DNA of 64,000 nucleotides from contig NZ_BDBI01000021.1 in NCBI RefSeq assembly GCF_001612905.1, forward strand, positions 1-64,000, read 5' to 3'. Both the position numbers and the translations under genes were made by a program. Below, one piece after another: positions 43,916 to 52,532 of this stretch. Within the stretch, counting starts at the first letter, position 1. Each line of letters begins with the position of its first letter. The notes under the pieces were generated by a model. It was not told where the DNA came from. It made no database searches and was given only the letters and a program-made list of their open reading frames with translations. This DNA is from Nocardia ignorata NBRC 108230. GTDB taxonomy: Bacteria > Actinomycetota > Actinomycetes > Mycobacteriales > Mycobacteriaceae.

Positions 43916-44770
43916 ATGACCACCGCCGTATCTCCCCGCAGCTGGTTCATCACCGGCGCCAGCCGTGGTCTCGGCCGCGCCTTCGCCGAGGCCGCGCTCG
44001 CCGCGGGCGACCGAGTGGTCGCCGCCGCCCGCACCCGAACCGCACTCGACGAACTCGCCGCCGCCCACCCGGGCCGGGTACTGCCCCTGACCCTCGACGT
44101 CACCGACCGGGCCGCCGTGATCGGTGCCGTCGAGGAAGCTGTCGCGCACTTCGGCCGCCTCGACATCGTGGTGAACAACGCGGGCACCCTGTCGATGGGC
44201 ATGATCGAGGAATTCACCGAGGACGAGGCCCGCGCCCAGTTCGAGGTGAACTTCTTCGGCGCCCTGTGGGTGAGCCAGGCCGTGCTCCCGCACCTGCGGG
44301 CGCAGCGCTCGGGCCACATCGTCCAGGTCTCGAGCATCGGGGGTCTGGCCGGATTCCCGCTGTCGGGGATGTACGCCGCGAGCAAGTTCGCGCTCGAGGG
44401 CATGAGTGAGGCACTCGCGCTCGAGGCGGCCGATTTCGGTGTGCGGGTGAGCATTCTGCAGCCCGGTGGCTACTGGACCGAGCTCTACACCGCGATGCAC
44501 AACACCGAACCGATCGAGGCCTACGCCCCGCTGCGCGCCCAGCTGGAGGCCCAGTGGGCGGAGGGTTCCATCGACAGCGAACCGGCGCTGGCCGCCGAGG
44601 CACTGCTGGAACTGGTCGGCTCCGACGACCCGCCGCGGCGCCTGCTGCTCGGAAACATGGTGTACGACTTGGCCTTCGACCTCACCCGCGCCAAACTCGA
44701 CACCTGGGCGGCGTGGGAGGCGACCAGCCGGGCCGCTGAACGAGCGGTCGCCGCACCGGGCGGTCACTGA
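43916..44770 (+). CDS. Short-chain dehydrogenase/reductase
   Basis: The 284-residue classical SDR has the cofactor motif TGASRGLG (residues about 14-21), NNAG, the catalytic Ser in VSSIGGLAGFP and the YxxxK motif in YAASKFALEG. A basic residue after the glycine motif suggests NADP(H). Substrate is unknown. GGAGAG lies 5 nt before the ATG. The gene sits behind two inverted repeats and is probably tightly repressed; it is divergent from the molybdopterin oxidoreductase. Confidence 0.9.
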   Translation: MTTAVSPRSWFITGASRGLGRAFAEAALAAGDRVVAAARTRTALDELAAAHPGRVLPLTLDVTDRAAVIGAVEEAVAHFGRLDIVVNNAGTLSMGMIEEFTEDEARAQFEVNFFGALWVSQAVLPHLRAQRSGHIVQVSSIGGLAGFPLSGMYAASKFALEGMSEALALEAADFGVRVSILQPGGYWTELYTAMHNTEPIEAYAPLRAQLEAQWAEGSIDSEPALAAEALLELVGSDDPPRRLLLGNMVYDLAFDLTRAKLDTWAAWEATSRAAERAVAAPGGH

Positions 44771-44772
44771 AG

Positions 44773-44810
44773 ACGACGACGCCCACCAGGGTGCTGGTGG
44801 GCGTCGTCGT
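44773..44810. terminator. Bidirectional hairpin terminator between the SDR gene and cvnD
   Basis: A perfect 16-bp stem (44773-44788 with 44795-44810, arm ACGACGACGCCCACCA) with a 6-nt loop lies between two converging genes. Confidence 0.8.
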
Positions 44811-44815
44811 GGGAG

Positions 44816-45415
44816 CTAGGTGGTGACCGGCGTGCGGGTGGCGCGGTCGATGAGGTACTCGACCAGGTGGGTGAGCACCGCCTTGGCCGACGGACGGTCG
44901 CGGGCATCACACAGGATCACCGGGGTGTTCGGGTCAAGATCCAGCGCGTCGCGGACCTCGTCCACGGTGTAGCGGGGAGCACCGTCGAAGCAGTTCACCG
45001 CGATCAGGAACGGCAGCCCACGACGTTCGAAGAAGTCCACGGCGGCGAAGGAATTGCTCAGCCTGCGGGTATCGGCGAGCACGATCGCGCCGAGGGCGCC
45101 GCGGCACAGCTCGTCCCACAGGAACCAGAAGCGGTCCTGGCCGGGCGTGCCGAACAGGTACAGCACCAGGTCGCGGTCGATGGTGATGCGGCCGAAGTCG
45201 AGCGCGACCGTGGTCGTCGACTTCTGCTCCACCCCCGACAGATCGTCGACACCGGTGCTCACCTCGGTGATCAGCTCCTCGGTGCGCAGCGGGGCGATCT
45301 CGCTGATCGAGGAGACCATCGTGGTCTTGCCGACGCCGAAGCCGCCGGCGATGAGGATCTTGACCGAGGCGGCGAGGTGCCTGCTCATGGTCGGGTCAAA
45401 GTTTTCGGATGCCAT
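44816..45415 (-). CDS. Conservon GTPase CvnD
   Basis: The 199-residue Ras-like/MglA-type GTPase has P-loop GGFGVGKTT (about residues 24-32), switch II LFGTPGQDRFWFLW and base-recognition AVNCFDG (N-x-x-x variant, as in CvnD proteins). Conservons are four-gene actinobacterial membrane-associated units likened to eukaryotic G-protein signalling, with roles in development and antibiotic onset in Streptomyces. The ATG at 45415 overlaps cvnC by 20 bp; a second ATG at 45388 would avoid overlap. Confidence 0.9.
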   Translation of the reverse strand: MASENFDPTMSRHLAASVKILIAGGFGVGKTTMVSSISEIAPLRTEELITEVSTGVDDLSGVEQKSTTTVALDFGRITIDRDLVLYLFGTPGQDRFWFLWDELCRGALGAIVLADTRRLSNSFAAVDFFERRGLPFLIAVNCFDGAPRYTVDEVRDALDLDPNTPVILCDARDRPSAKAVLTHLVEYLIDRATRTPVTT

Positions 45416-45770
45416 CCAGAACCGCTCGCAATACGTTGAGGTCGCCGGCGCCTGCCTCGGCCGCTACCGGAGCCCGGAAGATGAGGTGGCCGTCGCCGAT
45501 GAGATCACCGACGAGGATCTTGGTCACCGCAAGAGGAAGTTTCAGCACGGCCGACACCTCGGCCACCGACTGCGGACGTTTGCACAGCTGTGCGATCGTG
45601 CCGTACTCGGGTTCGGGCCTGCGCAGGGTCGGCGCGGGATGCACCGCGACAACCACTGTCAGCATGTCCAGGTCGTGCGCCGCACCCATGGTGCGGCCGC
45701 GGGTCACCGCGTACGGCCGGACCAGGGGTCCGGCCGCGTCGTCGAACCACGGATCGCCGAGTCGAGTCAT
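45396..45770 (-). CDS. Conservon DUF742 protein CvnC
   Basis: The 124-residue protein matches DUF742: N-terminal LVRPYAVTRGRT, middle PEYGTIAQLCKRPQSVAEVS, and LPLAVTKILVGDLIGDGHLI with a winged-helix-like pattern, ending LNVLRAVLDGIRKL. It is the usual third gene in conservons and starts 11 bp after cvnB. Its molecular role is unknown. Confidence 0.9.
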   Translation of the reverse strand: MTRLGDPWFDDAAGPLVRPYAVTRGRTMGAAHDLDMLTVVVAVHPAPTLRRPEPEYGTIAQLCKRPQSVAEVSAVLKLPLAVTKILVGDLIGDGHLIFRAPVAAEAGAGDLNVLRAVLDGIRKL

Positions 45771-45781
45771 GGTGCCGCGTC

Positions 45782-46189
45782 CTATATTTCGGCCAGCCCG
45801 TGACGCGGTTCCGCCGACAGGAAGCTGCCGACCCGCTGCACGGTGAGGTTCATCTCGTAGGCGACCATCCCGAGATTGGCCGACTCGGTGGCCTGCAACG
45901 CCAGGCAGGCGTTGTCACCGGCGGAGGTCACGAACAGGACGGCCCGATCGAGTTCGATCACGGCCTGGCGTACGCCGCCGCCGTCGAACCGGTTGCCCGC
46001 GCTGCGCGCCAGCCCGTAGAGCGTGGACGACATCGCCGCGAAATGCTCGGCGTCCTCCCGCTTCATCTGGGTGGAGCGCCCGAGCAGCAGCCCGTCGGTG
46101 GACAACACGACCGCGTAGCGGACCCCTGCCAGCCGGTCGACGAGATCGTCGAGCAGCCAGTTGAGATCACCTGGTTGGGGAGAGTTCAC
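45782..46189 (-). CDS. Roadblock/LC7 domain protein CvnB
   Basis: The 135-residue protein carries the roadblock/LC7 fold: LNWLLDDLVDRLAGVRYAVV, LSTDGLLLGRS and LFVTSAGDNACLAL. In MglA/MglB-like systems this fold acts on the GTPase as an activator or scaffold; by analogy it partners CvnD. It starts one base after the cvnA stop. Confidence 0.9.
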   Translation of the reverse strand: MNSPQPGDLNWLLDDLVDRLAGVRYAVVLSTDGLLLGRSTQMKREDAEHFAAMSSTLYGLARSAGNRFDGGGVRQAVIELDRAVLFVTSAGDNACLALQATESANLGMVAYEMNLTVQRVGSFLSAEPRHGLAEI

Positions 46190-46190
46190 C

Positions 46191-48536
46191 TCAGCCTTCC
46201 TGTTCGTCCTGGTGAGAGTTCGACAGGGGCTTGCGGCCCTGTCGAGTGCCGATCTCGATCGCGGACATCAGGTCGCGGGCCTGCTCGGCGGAGCGGGGAC
46301 GCGGCGCGGGCGCGGTCGTTTCGGCGGTGGTCGGTTCCTCGGCGAGTTCGGGTCGCAGATTCGTCTGCCGCTGACGGCGGGGCAGCAGGGGCCTGCCGTC
46401 GGGGCCGGTCTCCGGCTGCGGTTGGGCTTCGACCTCGACGACGCGGGTGTCGACGATCGGCTCGGCGGGGCGCGGTGCCGGCGGTTCGGCGACCAGGGTG
46501 GCCACCGGTGCCTGCTCGAGCGCGGCGGCGGGCGCCTGCTCGTGCGGACGGGGCAGCCCACGGCGCAGCGGACCGGTGGTCGCGGGCGAGCTCGGCATCG
46601 CCGCGGTCCCGGCGAGCAGGTTCTGCGGGATGAGCACGATGGCGCGGATGCCGCCGTAGTCGGACTCGCTGAGCCGCACCGAAACACCGTGCGCGGTGGA
46701 CAGTCTCGCGACAACGAACAGGCCCAGACGCGAATCCGAGGACAGCGTGCCCACGCCGAAGTCCGGCGGATCGGCGAGCATGTCGTTGTAGCGGGCCAGA
46801 TCCTCGGGGCTCATGCCCATGCCCTGGTCGGTGATCTCCACGACCACGCCCTTGCCGACGATGTTGCCGCCCGCCTCGACCCGCGACTGCGGCGGGGAGA
46901 AGGCGGTGGCGTTGTCGACGAGTTCGGCGAGCAGGTGCACGAGGTCGGCGACCACGGTGCCGACGACGTCGACCTCGGGCAGCTTGGTGACCCGCACCCG
47001 CGCGTAGTCGAGGGTTTCGCCGATGGCGCTGCGCACGATGTCCATCAGCGGAATCGGGTTGCGCCACTGGCGACCCGGGCGGCCACCGCCGAGGATGATG
47101 AGGTTCTCGGCGTTGCGGCGTTCACGGGTGGCCAGGTGGTCGAGCCGGAACAGGGTCTCCAGCAGCGCCGGATCCTCCTGGCTGCGTTCGGCTTCGTCGA
47201 GGATCTCGAGCTGACGATGCACCACGATCTGGCTGCGGTGGGCGATATTGAGGAACACCGCGCGCACACCCTCACGGGTGCGTGCCTCGTCGACGGCCGC
47301 GCGCAGCGCTGCCGCGGCGGCGTGCTCGAAGGCGTCGGCGACCTGGCCGATCTCGTCGCGACCGAAGTCGAGCTTCGGGGCGATGTCGGCGGGATCGACC
47401 TGGCCACCCTCGCGCAGGACGCGCATAGTGGCGGGCAGCTGTTCGTCGGCCAGTGCGAGGGTTTCAGTGCGCAGCCTGCGCAGTCGGCGGATGATCCGGT
47501 TGGCGAGGATCACCGCGACCAGGAACGCCAGCAGGCTGACCACGACGACGCCGCCGCCGGCCATCGCCGCGTTCACCTCGGCGCGCTGCGCGGTCTTCTC
47601 GGCCAGCTTCTGGATATGGCTGTTGTGAGCACCGTAGGCCTCGATCATGGCCCGGTTGACTTCGCCTGCGGCGGTGTGCCATTCGGGGATCGACATGGGC
47701 AGGGCGGTGACGGTCTGCGTGCGGCTCGACGAGCCGGTCGGCTGCTGCGGCGCGGCGAAACGGCTCACGATCGCCGACTCCATCGCGGCGAGCTGGGCGA
47801 AGTGCGGCGAGGACATCATCGCGGCGATCGGGGCGCGCTCGTCCTCGTCTAGCTCGGTGACGATGCCGGCCAATTCGGTGTGGTAGTAACCGATCTGGTT
47901 GATGAGCTCCTCGATCGGGATGCCCGTCGGGCCGTCGGCGGTGACCAGCGACAGGGAGATCGCGTTGCTGCGCGACATCGCCTCGGCGGCGTGCAGCAGA
48001 CGCACACCCTCGGCCACACCGGAGGCCACCTCCGCGTCGGGGGCGGCGCGCTCGGCCACCTTGGTGCCCTGGGTGAGCACGTCGAGCAGGCGGCTGTAGA
48101 AGGTGTAGGCGTCGTTGGCGGGCAGCATCCGCGCGTCGGCGCCCTGGCGCACACCGGTCAGATGCGTCTTGAGAGTGTTGAATCCGCCCTTGTCGTCACC
48201 GATTTCGGAATCGTCGACCGCGCGGATATCGGTGGAGATATCGATCAGGCCCTGCACGGCCGCGTCGAGGCGGGTCCTGGCCGGGCCGAGGGCGTCGGCG
48301 GCGGTGTCGTCACCGGCCAGATAGGCCAGGGTGAGCTGACGTTCCGACTGCACCGCTTCGATCAGCGCGCGGGTATAGGGGACGGCCGCCTGCATCTCGG
48401 TCGCCCAGGTCTTGGCCTTGTTGCTCTCCTCGACCAGGTAGCCCGCCGTGCCGACGCCGACCACCACCAGGGTCAGACTGGGGATGAGAGCGATCGCCAG
48501 AATCCGGGTGCGAACACCGAGTCTCGCTAAGAACAT
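46191..48536 (-). CDS. Conservon sensor histidine kinase CvnA
   Basis: The 781-residue membrane sensor has helix 1 at residues about 10-32 (ILAIALIPSLTLVVVG), an extracytoplasmic nitrate/nitrite-sensor-like (NIT) domain to about 300, helix 2 (about 310-335), HAMP-like coil, and an HATPase_c domain (about 480-620) with VHLLAELVDNATAFSPP and VVEITDQGMGMSPEDL. The C-terminal 130 residues are Pro/Ala/Arg-rich and probably disordered. There is no canonical phosphoacceptor H-box, as usual for CvnA. I chose the ATG at 48536, with its leaderless -10, because the frame's ATG at 48605 sits against a terminator hairpin; 48542 is another option. Confidence 0.87.
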   Translation of the reverse strand: MFLARLGVRTRILAIALIPSLTLVVVGVGTAGYLVEESNKAKTWATEMQAAVPYTRALIEAVQSERQLTLAYLAGDDTAADALGPARTRLDAAVQGLIDISTDIRAVDDSEIGDDKGGFNTLKTHLTGVRQGADARMLPANDAYTFYSRLLDVLTQGTKVAERAAPDAEVASGVAEGVRLLHAAEAMSRSNAISLSLVTADGPTGIPIEELINQIGYYHTELAGIVTELDEDERAPIAAMMSSPHFAQLAAMESAIVSRFAAPQQPTGSSSRTQTVTALPMSIPEWHTAAGEVNRAMIEAYGAHNSHIQKLAEKTAQRAEVNAAMAGGGVVVVSLLAFLVAVILANRIIRRLRRLRTETLALADEQLPATMRVLREGGQVDPADIAPKLDFGRDEIGQVADAFEHAAAAALRAAVDEARTREGVRAVFLNIAHRSQIVVHRQLEILDEAERSQEDPALLETLFRLDHLATRERRNAENLIILGGGRPGRQWRNPIPLMDIVRSAIGETLDYARVRVTKLPEVDVVGTVVADLVHLLAELVDNATAFSPPQSRVEAGGNIVGKGVVVEITDQGMGMSPEDLARYNDMLADPPDFGVGTLSSDSRLGLFVVARLSTAHGVSVRLSESDYGGIRAIVLIPQNLLAGTAAMPSSPATTGPLRRGLPRPHEQAPAAALEQAPVATLVAEPPAPRPAEPIVDTRVVEVEAQPQPETGPDGRPLLPRRQRQTNLRPELAEEPTTAETTAPAPRPRSAEQARDLMSAIEIGTRQGRKPLSNSHQDEQEG

Positions 48537-48542
48537 CGCCAT

Positions 48543-48548
48543 AACGTA
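48543..48548 (-). promoter_or_regulatory. TACGTT -10 hexamer before cvnA
   Basis: On the minus strand TACGTT ends 6 nt before the ATG at 48536. Confidence 0.35.
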
Positions 48549-48606
48549 ACGGAATTGTTGCAGTGTTGCCGCACGGGTCTCGCTGAGCGAGACGCGATTT
48601 GGCATT

Positions 48607-48630
48607 CGGGGCGAACTCGAGCTCGCCCCG
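48607..48630 (-). terminator. Hairpin between the DUF779 gene and cvnA
   Basis: A 24-bp near-perfect palindrome (8-bp outer arms CGGGGCGA/TCGCCCCG around CTCGAG) lies about 90 bp after the DUF779 stop and before the conservon. It probably ends the aldehyde dehydrogenase operon transcript. Confidence 0.5.
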
Positions 48631-48720
48631 CCGGCTGAGCCGCGATGGCCCAGTCGGCGGGGGCTCGCCGTGCCCTGGCGTACCCGGAGGGGTGGGCCAG
48701 GTCAGGTCTTCTCCCCGCGC

Positions 48721-49128
48721 CTACAGCGTGCGGTCGGCGCCGGTGCGCGGTGGCGGTGCGGCCGCGAGCGCCGCGTTCTCCGCCGCGGTCAACTGCCGCG
48801 CGCGCAGGACGAATCGCAGGCCGTGCGAGGCTTCCAGGGACTGCTCGGAGGCGGGTCCATGGGTCACATCGATGGTGAGGTGGGTGTCTTTCCAGCACTC
48901 GAATTGTTCCGGGGTGATCCAGAATTCGGTGTGCCAGCTCAACCGGCCGAGCAGGATGTCGCTCTTCTCGATCGGGAACTGCCTGGTGGGTAAGCACATC
49001 GGCGCGGAGTTGTCCCCGCAGCAGTCGTCCGCCTGCCGGAACAGCACCGGGCCGTTGTCCTCGATGACGCGGCGCAGCAGGTCCTGGGCGCGTTCGGTGA
49101 TATCCACGCGGTGGATCGTGTTCTGCAT
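48721..49128 (-). CDS. DUF779 domain-containing protein
   Basis: The 135-residue protein matches DUF779: AQDLLRRVIEDNGPVLFRQA, DDCCGDNSAPMCLP, FPIEKSDILLGRL and FWITPEQFECWKDTHLTIDV. The CC-G-x-x-x-P-M-C cluster could bind metal. DUF779 genes usually follow acetaldehyde/aldehyde dehydrogenases in actinobacteria, and here the ATG overlaps the dehydrogenase stop by one base (TGATG). Function is unknown. Confidence 0.88.
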   Translation of the reverse strand: MQNTIHRVDITERAQDLLRRVIEDNGPVLFRQADDCCGDNSAPMCLPTRQFPIEKSDILLGRLSWHTEFWITPEQFECWKDTHLTIDVTHGPASEQSLEASHGLRFVLRARQLTAAENAALAAAPPPRTGADRTL

Positions 49129-50615
49129 CAGAACATCCCTGGTGTCGTCGTCGAATGGCGCACCAGCAGGTTCTTGGACCGCTGGTAGCGCCCCAGCATC
49201 ATGGCGGTGTTCTCGCCCGCGGCCTGCGCGGGGTAGGGGTGGTAGCAGTTGGCCCACACCCGGCGGGTGCCGACCGCGCCCGCGAACCGGTGCGCGGTGC
49301 CCAGATCGCGGGTCCATACGCCCGCACCGAGGCGGTGGGAGGTGTCGTCGGTGACCCGCACCGCTTCGTCGAGCGTGTCGTAGCGGGTCACCCCGAGCAC
49401 CGGGCCGAAGATCTCCTCCTGGAAGATCCGCATCGAGTTGTCGCCTTCGAAGACGGTGGGTTCGATGTAGTACCCACCCGGCAGGCCGTCGACCTTGCGT
49501 GCTTCCCCTCCAGTCAGCACGCGGGCGCCTTCGGCTCTGCCGATATCGAAGTAGGACAGGATCCTTTCGTACTGGTCGTTGCCGGCCTGTGCGCCGATCA
49601 TCGTCTCGGTGTCGAGGGGATGACCGGACGCGACGGCCTCGGTGCGGGCGATGCAGCGGGCGAGGAACTCGTCGTAGATCGACGAGTGGATCAGCGCACG
49701 TGACGGGCACGTGCCGACCTCACCCTGGTTCAGGACGAACATCACGAATCCCTCGACGGCGCTGTCGAGGAACGTGTCGTCGGCGGCGAGGACATCGGCG
49801 GTGAACACATTGGCGCACTTGCCACCGAGCCGCAGCGACACCGGGACGATGTTCTCGGCGGCGTGCCGCAGGATCAGCCGCGCCGTCGTGGTATCACCGG
49901 TGAAAGTGAGCTTGTCGAGCTGCGGGCTGCGCGCCAGTGGAACGCCCGCTTCCGCCCCGAATCCGTTGACCACGTTGAGCACACCGTCGGGCAGCAGGTC
50001 GGCGATCAGCTCCACGACGAGCAGCAGCGAGGCCGGTGTCTGCTCGGCCGGCTTGAGTACCACGCAGTTGCCCGCCGCGAGGGCGGGCGCGAGTTCCCAT
50101 GCGGCAGTGAGGATCGGGTAGTTCCAGGGGAGGATGTGCCCGACGACGCCGAGCGGACCGGACAGGTGGTAGGCCACGGTCTCGCTGTCGACCGTGGAGA
50201 TCGTCCCCTCCTGTCCGCGCAGCACGCCGGCGAAATACCGGAAGTGGTCGACGGCCAGGGGCAGATCGGTGTGCAGGGTCTCGCGGACGGGTTTGCCGTT
50301 GTCCCACGTTTCGGCGACCGCGAGAGGTTCGATGCTGTTCTCGATGCGGTCGGCGATGGCGAGCAGGATGCCCGCGCGGTCGGCCGGGGAGGTGGCGGCC
50401 CAGCCGGGAGCGGCGCGGCGGGCGGCGGTGAGCGCCAGGTCGATGTCGGCGGCGCCGGAACGGGCAACGGCGCAGAACGCCTCGCCGTCGACCGGGGAGG
50501 TGTTGTCGATATAGCGGCCTTCGACGGGGGCGACCCATTCGCCTCCGATGAAGTTGTCGTATCGGGCGGCATAGCTGACTATGCCGGTATCCGATCCGGG
50601 CTTGCCGTAGATCAT
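49128..50615 (-). CDS. Aldehyde dehydrogenase homologue lacking catalytic Cys and Glu
   Basis: The 495-residue protein is an NAD-type aldehyde dehydrogenase of the ExaC/acetaldehyde subgroup by overall sequence: GPLGVVGHILPWNYPILTAA, GNCVVLKPAEQTPASLL and EEIFGPVLGV are conserved. Both key catalytic positions are changed. The nucleophile motif, normally NQGEVCTCPSR, reads NQGEVGTCPSR (Gly301; Cys303 remains two residues on). The general-base motif, normally LELGGK, reads LRLGGK (Arg262). The C-terminal loop after NCYHPYPAQAA also lacks about ten residues usually reading FGGYKxSGIG. The frame is intact, so this is a divergent or pseudoenzyme rather than a frameshifted gene. It is coupled to the DUF779 gene and preceded by a GAF regulator. 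Confidence 0.88.
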   Translation of the reverse strand: MIYGKPGSDTGIVSYAARYDNFIGGEWVAPVEGRYIDNTSPVDGEAFCAVARSGAADIDLALTAARRAAPGWAATSPADRAGILLAIADRIENSIEPLAVAETWDNGKPVRETLHTDLPLAVDHFRYFAGVLRGQEGTISTVDSETVAYHLSGPLGVVGHILPWNYPILTAAWELAPALAAGNCVVLKPAEQTPASLLLVVELIADLLPDGVLNVVNGFGAEAGVPLARSPQLDKLTFTGDTTTARLILRHAAENIVPVSLRLGGKCANVFTADVLAADDTFLDSAVEGFVMFVLNQGEVGTCPSRALIHSSIYDEFLARCIARTEAVASGHPLDTETMIGAQAGNDQYERILSYFDIGRAEGARVLTGGEARKVDGLPGGYYIEPTVFEGDNSMRIFQEEIFGPVLGVTRYDTLDEAVRVTDDTSHRLGAGVWTRDLGTAHRFAGAVGTRRVWANCYHPYPAQAAGENTAMMLGRYQRSKNLLVRHSTTTPGMF

Positions 50616-50668
50616 GCGTCTCGCTCCTCGCGACCTCGTGCGTGGTGGGACACACTATGGTCGGCGAA

Positions 50669-50692
50669 GGTTGGTACGAGGTTGGTCGTACC
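50669..50692. promoter_or_regulatory. 11-bp-spaced GGTTGGT repeats and dyad before the aldehyde dehydrogenase
   Basis: GGTTGGT occurs at 50669-50675 and 50680-50686, exactly one helical turn apart. The overlapping dyad GGTACGA-N6-TCGTACC spans 50673-50692. The site is 54-77 bp before the dehydrogenase ATG (reading minus) and just after the regulator's stop. Direct heptamers at 11-bp spacing are what OmpR/SARP-type winged helices bind. Confidence 0.5.
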
Positions 50693-50703
50693 GTTCGCGC
50701 AGG

Positions 50704-51957
50704 TCAGCCCTGGCGCGCGGTGTACAGGCGAGCGGTGACGACGGCCCGGCGGACGTCGTCGCGCGGCAGCAGCCGCAGGGCGTGTTCGTGCACGGCGACA
50801 TCGCCGGGGCAGCGCTGCCCGAAGGCCACCGCGTGCTCGGGACGATCGCTGGCGAGCACCGCGTCGCGCAGGCCGACATCGAGATGGTCGCGCCACTGGT
50901 GCACGCCGGGCAGGTCGGAGCCGGGTAGCAGCGGTCCGCGATACAGCCACAGCGCCGAGGTGAGGTCGCCGCCCTCGATGGCCGCGAGCAGTTCCACCGC
51001 GTCGCACGACACCGCACCGGTGAGCATGTACCGGCGGTTGGTGATCTCGCCCCTGGTCGCCCGGCGCAGATGGGAGACATCGGCTTTGAGCGTGTTCAGC
51101 GATACCGCGCGGTCGCCGTAGACGGCGGCGTGCAGCTGTTCCGGGGTGTACCCGTCGGGTTCGAGGGCGAGCAGGGCGAGGATCTCGAGCTGGCGCGGCG
51201 GCAGGGGGACGGGTCGGCCGTCGCGCAGCAGCCTTGCCGCGCCGAGACATTCGAGACGGACACCGGGAACGGGAGACGGTGCCTCGGCGCGCAGCATGGT
51301 CTCCACGGCCGTCACGAGGGCGCGTACCGAGGTCATCACCATCGGGTGCGAGCGTTCCCAGGTCGAGGACAGATCGAGGACACCGACGGTGCGGCCGTCG
51401 GGTCCGTGGATGGGCGCCGAATAGCAGACCCACCCGTGCAGGGCGGCCACCAGGTGTTCGGCGGAGAACACGGTGCAGGCGCGGTCGTCGTGCAGGGCGA
51501 GCGACAGGCCGTTGGTGCCCATATGGCTTTCGTCCCACACCCCGCCGGGCGCGAAGTTCACCTGCTCACCCTGGCGGCGCAGGGTGCGGTCGCCCGCGGT
51601 CCACAGGATGGTGCCCGATTCGTCACTGACGACGGCGAGATAGCCGGAATCCTCCGCGATACCACGCAATTGGCCCGCGAGTTCGGTGACCGGCCTGCGC
51701 AGCGGTGACTCCCGCCAGCGGCCGCTGATGTCGTCGAGCCCGGGGGCGACGGTCTGGGCGGGGTCGACGGTGTGCAGGGAACGCTGCCAGGACCTGGCCA
51801 CCTCCCGGCGCACGGGGCCGGTGTCGCGGGGCAGTTGCAGTGGACGCGACGGGGCGGCGAGGCGGTTCCATTGCTCCTCGATCGCGCCGCGATAGTCCGC
51901 GAGCCCGTCGGGCCTGGGCGATCCGGGAATCGGATCGTCGGATGCGCCCACGTTCAC
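50704..51957 (-). CDS. GAF-domain transcriptional regulator with C-terminal winged helix
   Basis: The 417-residue regulator has an AcoR-like N-terminal region (REVARSWQRSL and a GAF domain at about 75-240, with GGVWDESHMGTNGLSLALHD and WVCYSAPIHGPDGRTVGVLD). A C-terminal OmpR/SARP-like winged helix runs from about 255 to 330 (LPPRQLEILALLALEPDGYT, AVSLNTLKADVSHLRRA). It lacks the AAA+ sigma-54 domain of true AcoR. Genes of this type sit directly upstream of exaC-type aldehyde dehydrogenases in actinobacteria and probably activate them in response to an aldehyde or alcohol (inference). Confidence 0.85.
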   Translation of the reverse strand: MNVGASDDPIPGSPRPDGLADYRGAIEEQWNRLAAPSRPLQLPRDTGPVRREVARSWQRSLHTVDPAQTVAPGLDDISGRWRESPLRRPVTELAGQLRGIAEDSGYLAVVSDESGTILWTAGDRTLRRQGEQVNFAPGGVWDESHMGTNGLSLALHDDRACTVFSAEHLVAALHGWVCYSAPIHGPDGRTVGVLDLSSTWERSHPMVMTSVRALVTAVETMLRAEAPSPVPGVRLECLGAARLLRDGRPVPLPPRQLEILALLALEPDGYTPEQLHAAVYGDRAVSLNTLKADVSHLRRATRGEITNRRYMLTGAVSCDAVELLAAIEGGDLTSALWLYRGPLLPGSDLPGVHQWRDHLDVGLRDAVLASDRPEHAVAFGQRCPGDVAVHEHALRLLPRDDVRRAVVTARLYTARQG

Positions 51958-52076
51958 TCCTGCTCGTCGGTGGCTGTTCCTGTCTATCAGGTGTGCCAGC
52001 GGCGTGGGCCGGGATTACGGGCGGACTACCGGGTCACCGGGGTGTGCCCTGTCGCGTCGGCTTGACGCGCGGTCGG

Positions 52077-52394
52077 TTATTTGTTCAGGAACAGGCCCGC
52101 GATATCGGCGTTCTTGATGGGGGTGTCGATATTGCGCTGGCCCGCGCACAGCAGATCGACCTGCACGATCATCGCGTCGACCACGGTGCCTGCCGGTTCG
52201 TTGTCGTTGCCCGTCTGCTCTTTGATCGCCTTGGTGATGGTGATCCGCTTGGTGTCCGGCTCCTGGTTGATGTAATCGCGGCAGGGGGTGTCGCCGCCCT
52301 GGTTGAGCAGGCGCTCGACATCGGAGCAGCCGGTCACCAGTGCCGCCAGCACCGCGAGTCCGACCGCGACGGCGCCGCTGCGGGTGGCGTGCAT
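52077..52394 (-). CDS. Small hypothetical lipoprotein
   Basis: The 105-residue protein has a lipoprotein signal peptide, VGLAVLAALVTGC with lipobox Cys23, followed by a short domain with one Cys pair (PCRDYINQEP and VDLLCAGQRN) that may form a disulfide. The ATG at 52394 has a strong AGGAGGA upstream. No function is recognised. Confidence 0.78.
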   Translation of the reverse strand: MHATRSGAVAVGLAVLAALVTGCSDVERLLNQGGDTPCRDYINQEPDTKRITITKAIKEQTGNDNEPAGTVVDAMIVQVDLLCAGQRNIDTPIKNADIAGLFLNK

Positions 52395-52532
52395 GGTTCC
52401 TCCTGAAAGGTCGCGCCCGGTGCGACTCGCCCGGGTCCGCTTCAGACTAGATGCCGAGCGCGGCGAGCCCGGAGGCGGTAGCGGAGCGTGTCCACGCCGG
52501 GTCCTCGGGGTCGGCACCCTCGAACACAGCGG

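Noticed and set aside
52436..52532. Minus-strand coding-like tail (DPEDPAWTRSATASGLAALGI then stop) after the phosphodiesterase
   Set aside because: It resembles a protein C-terminus but is out of frame with the phosphodiesterase and has no start or upstream homology; probably chance.
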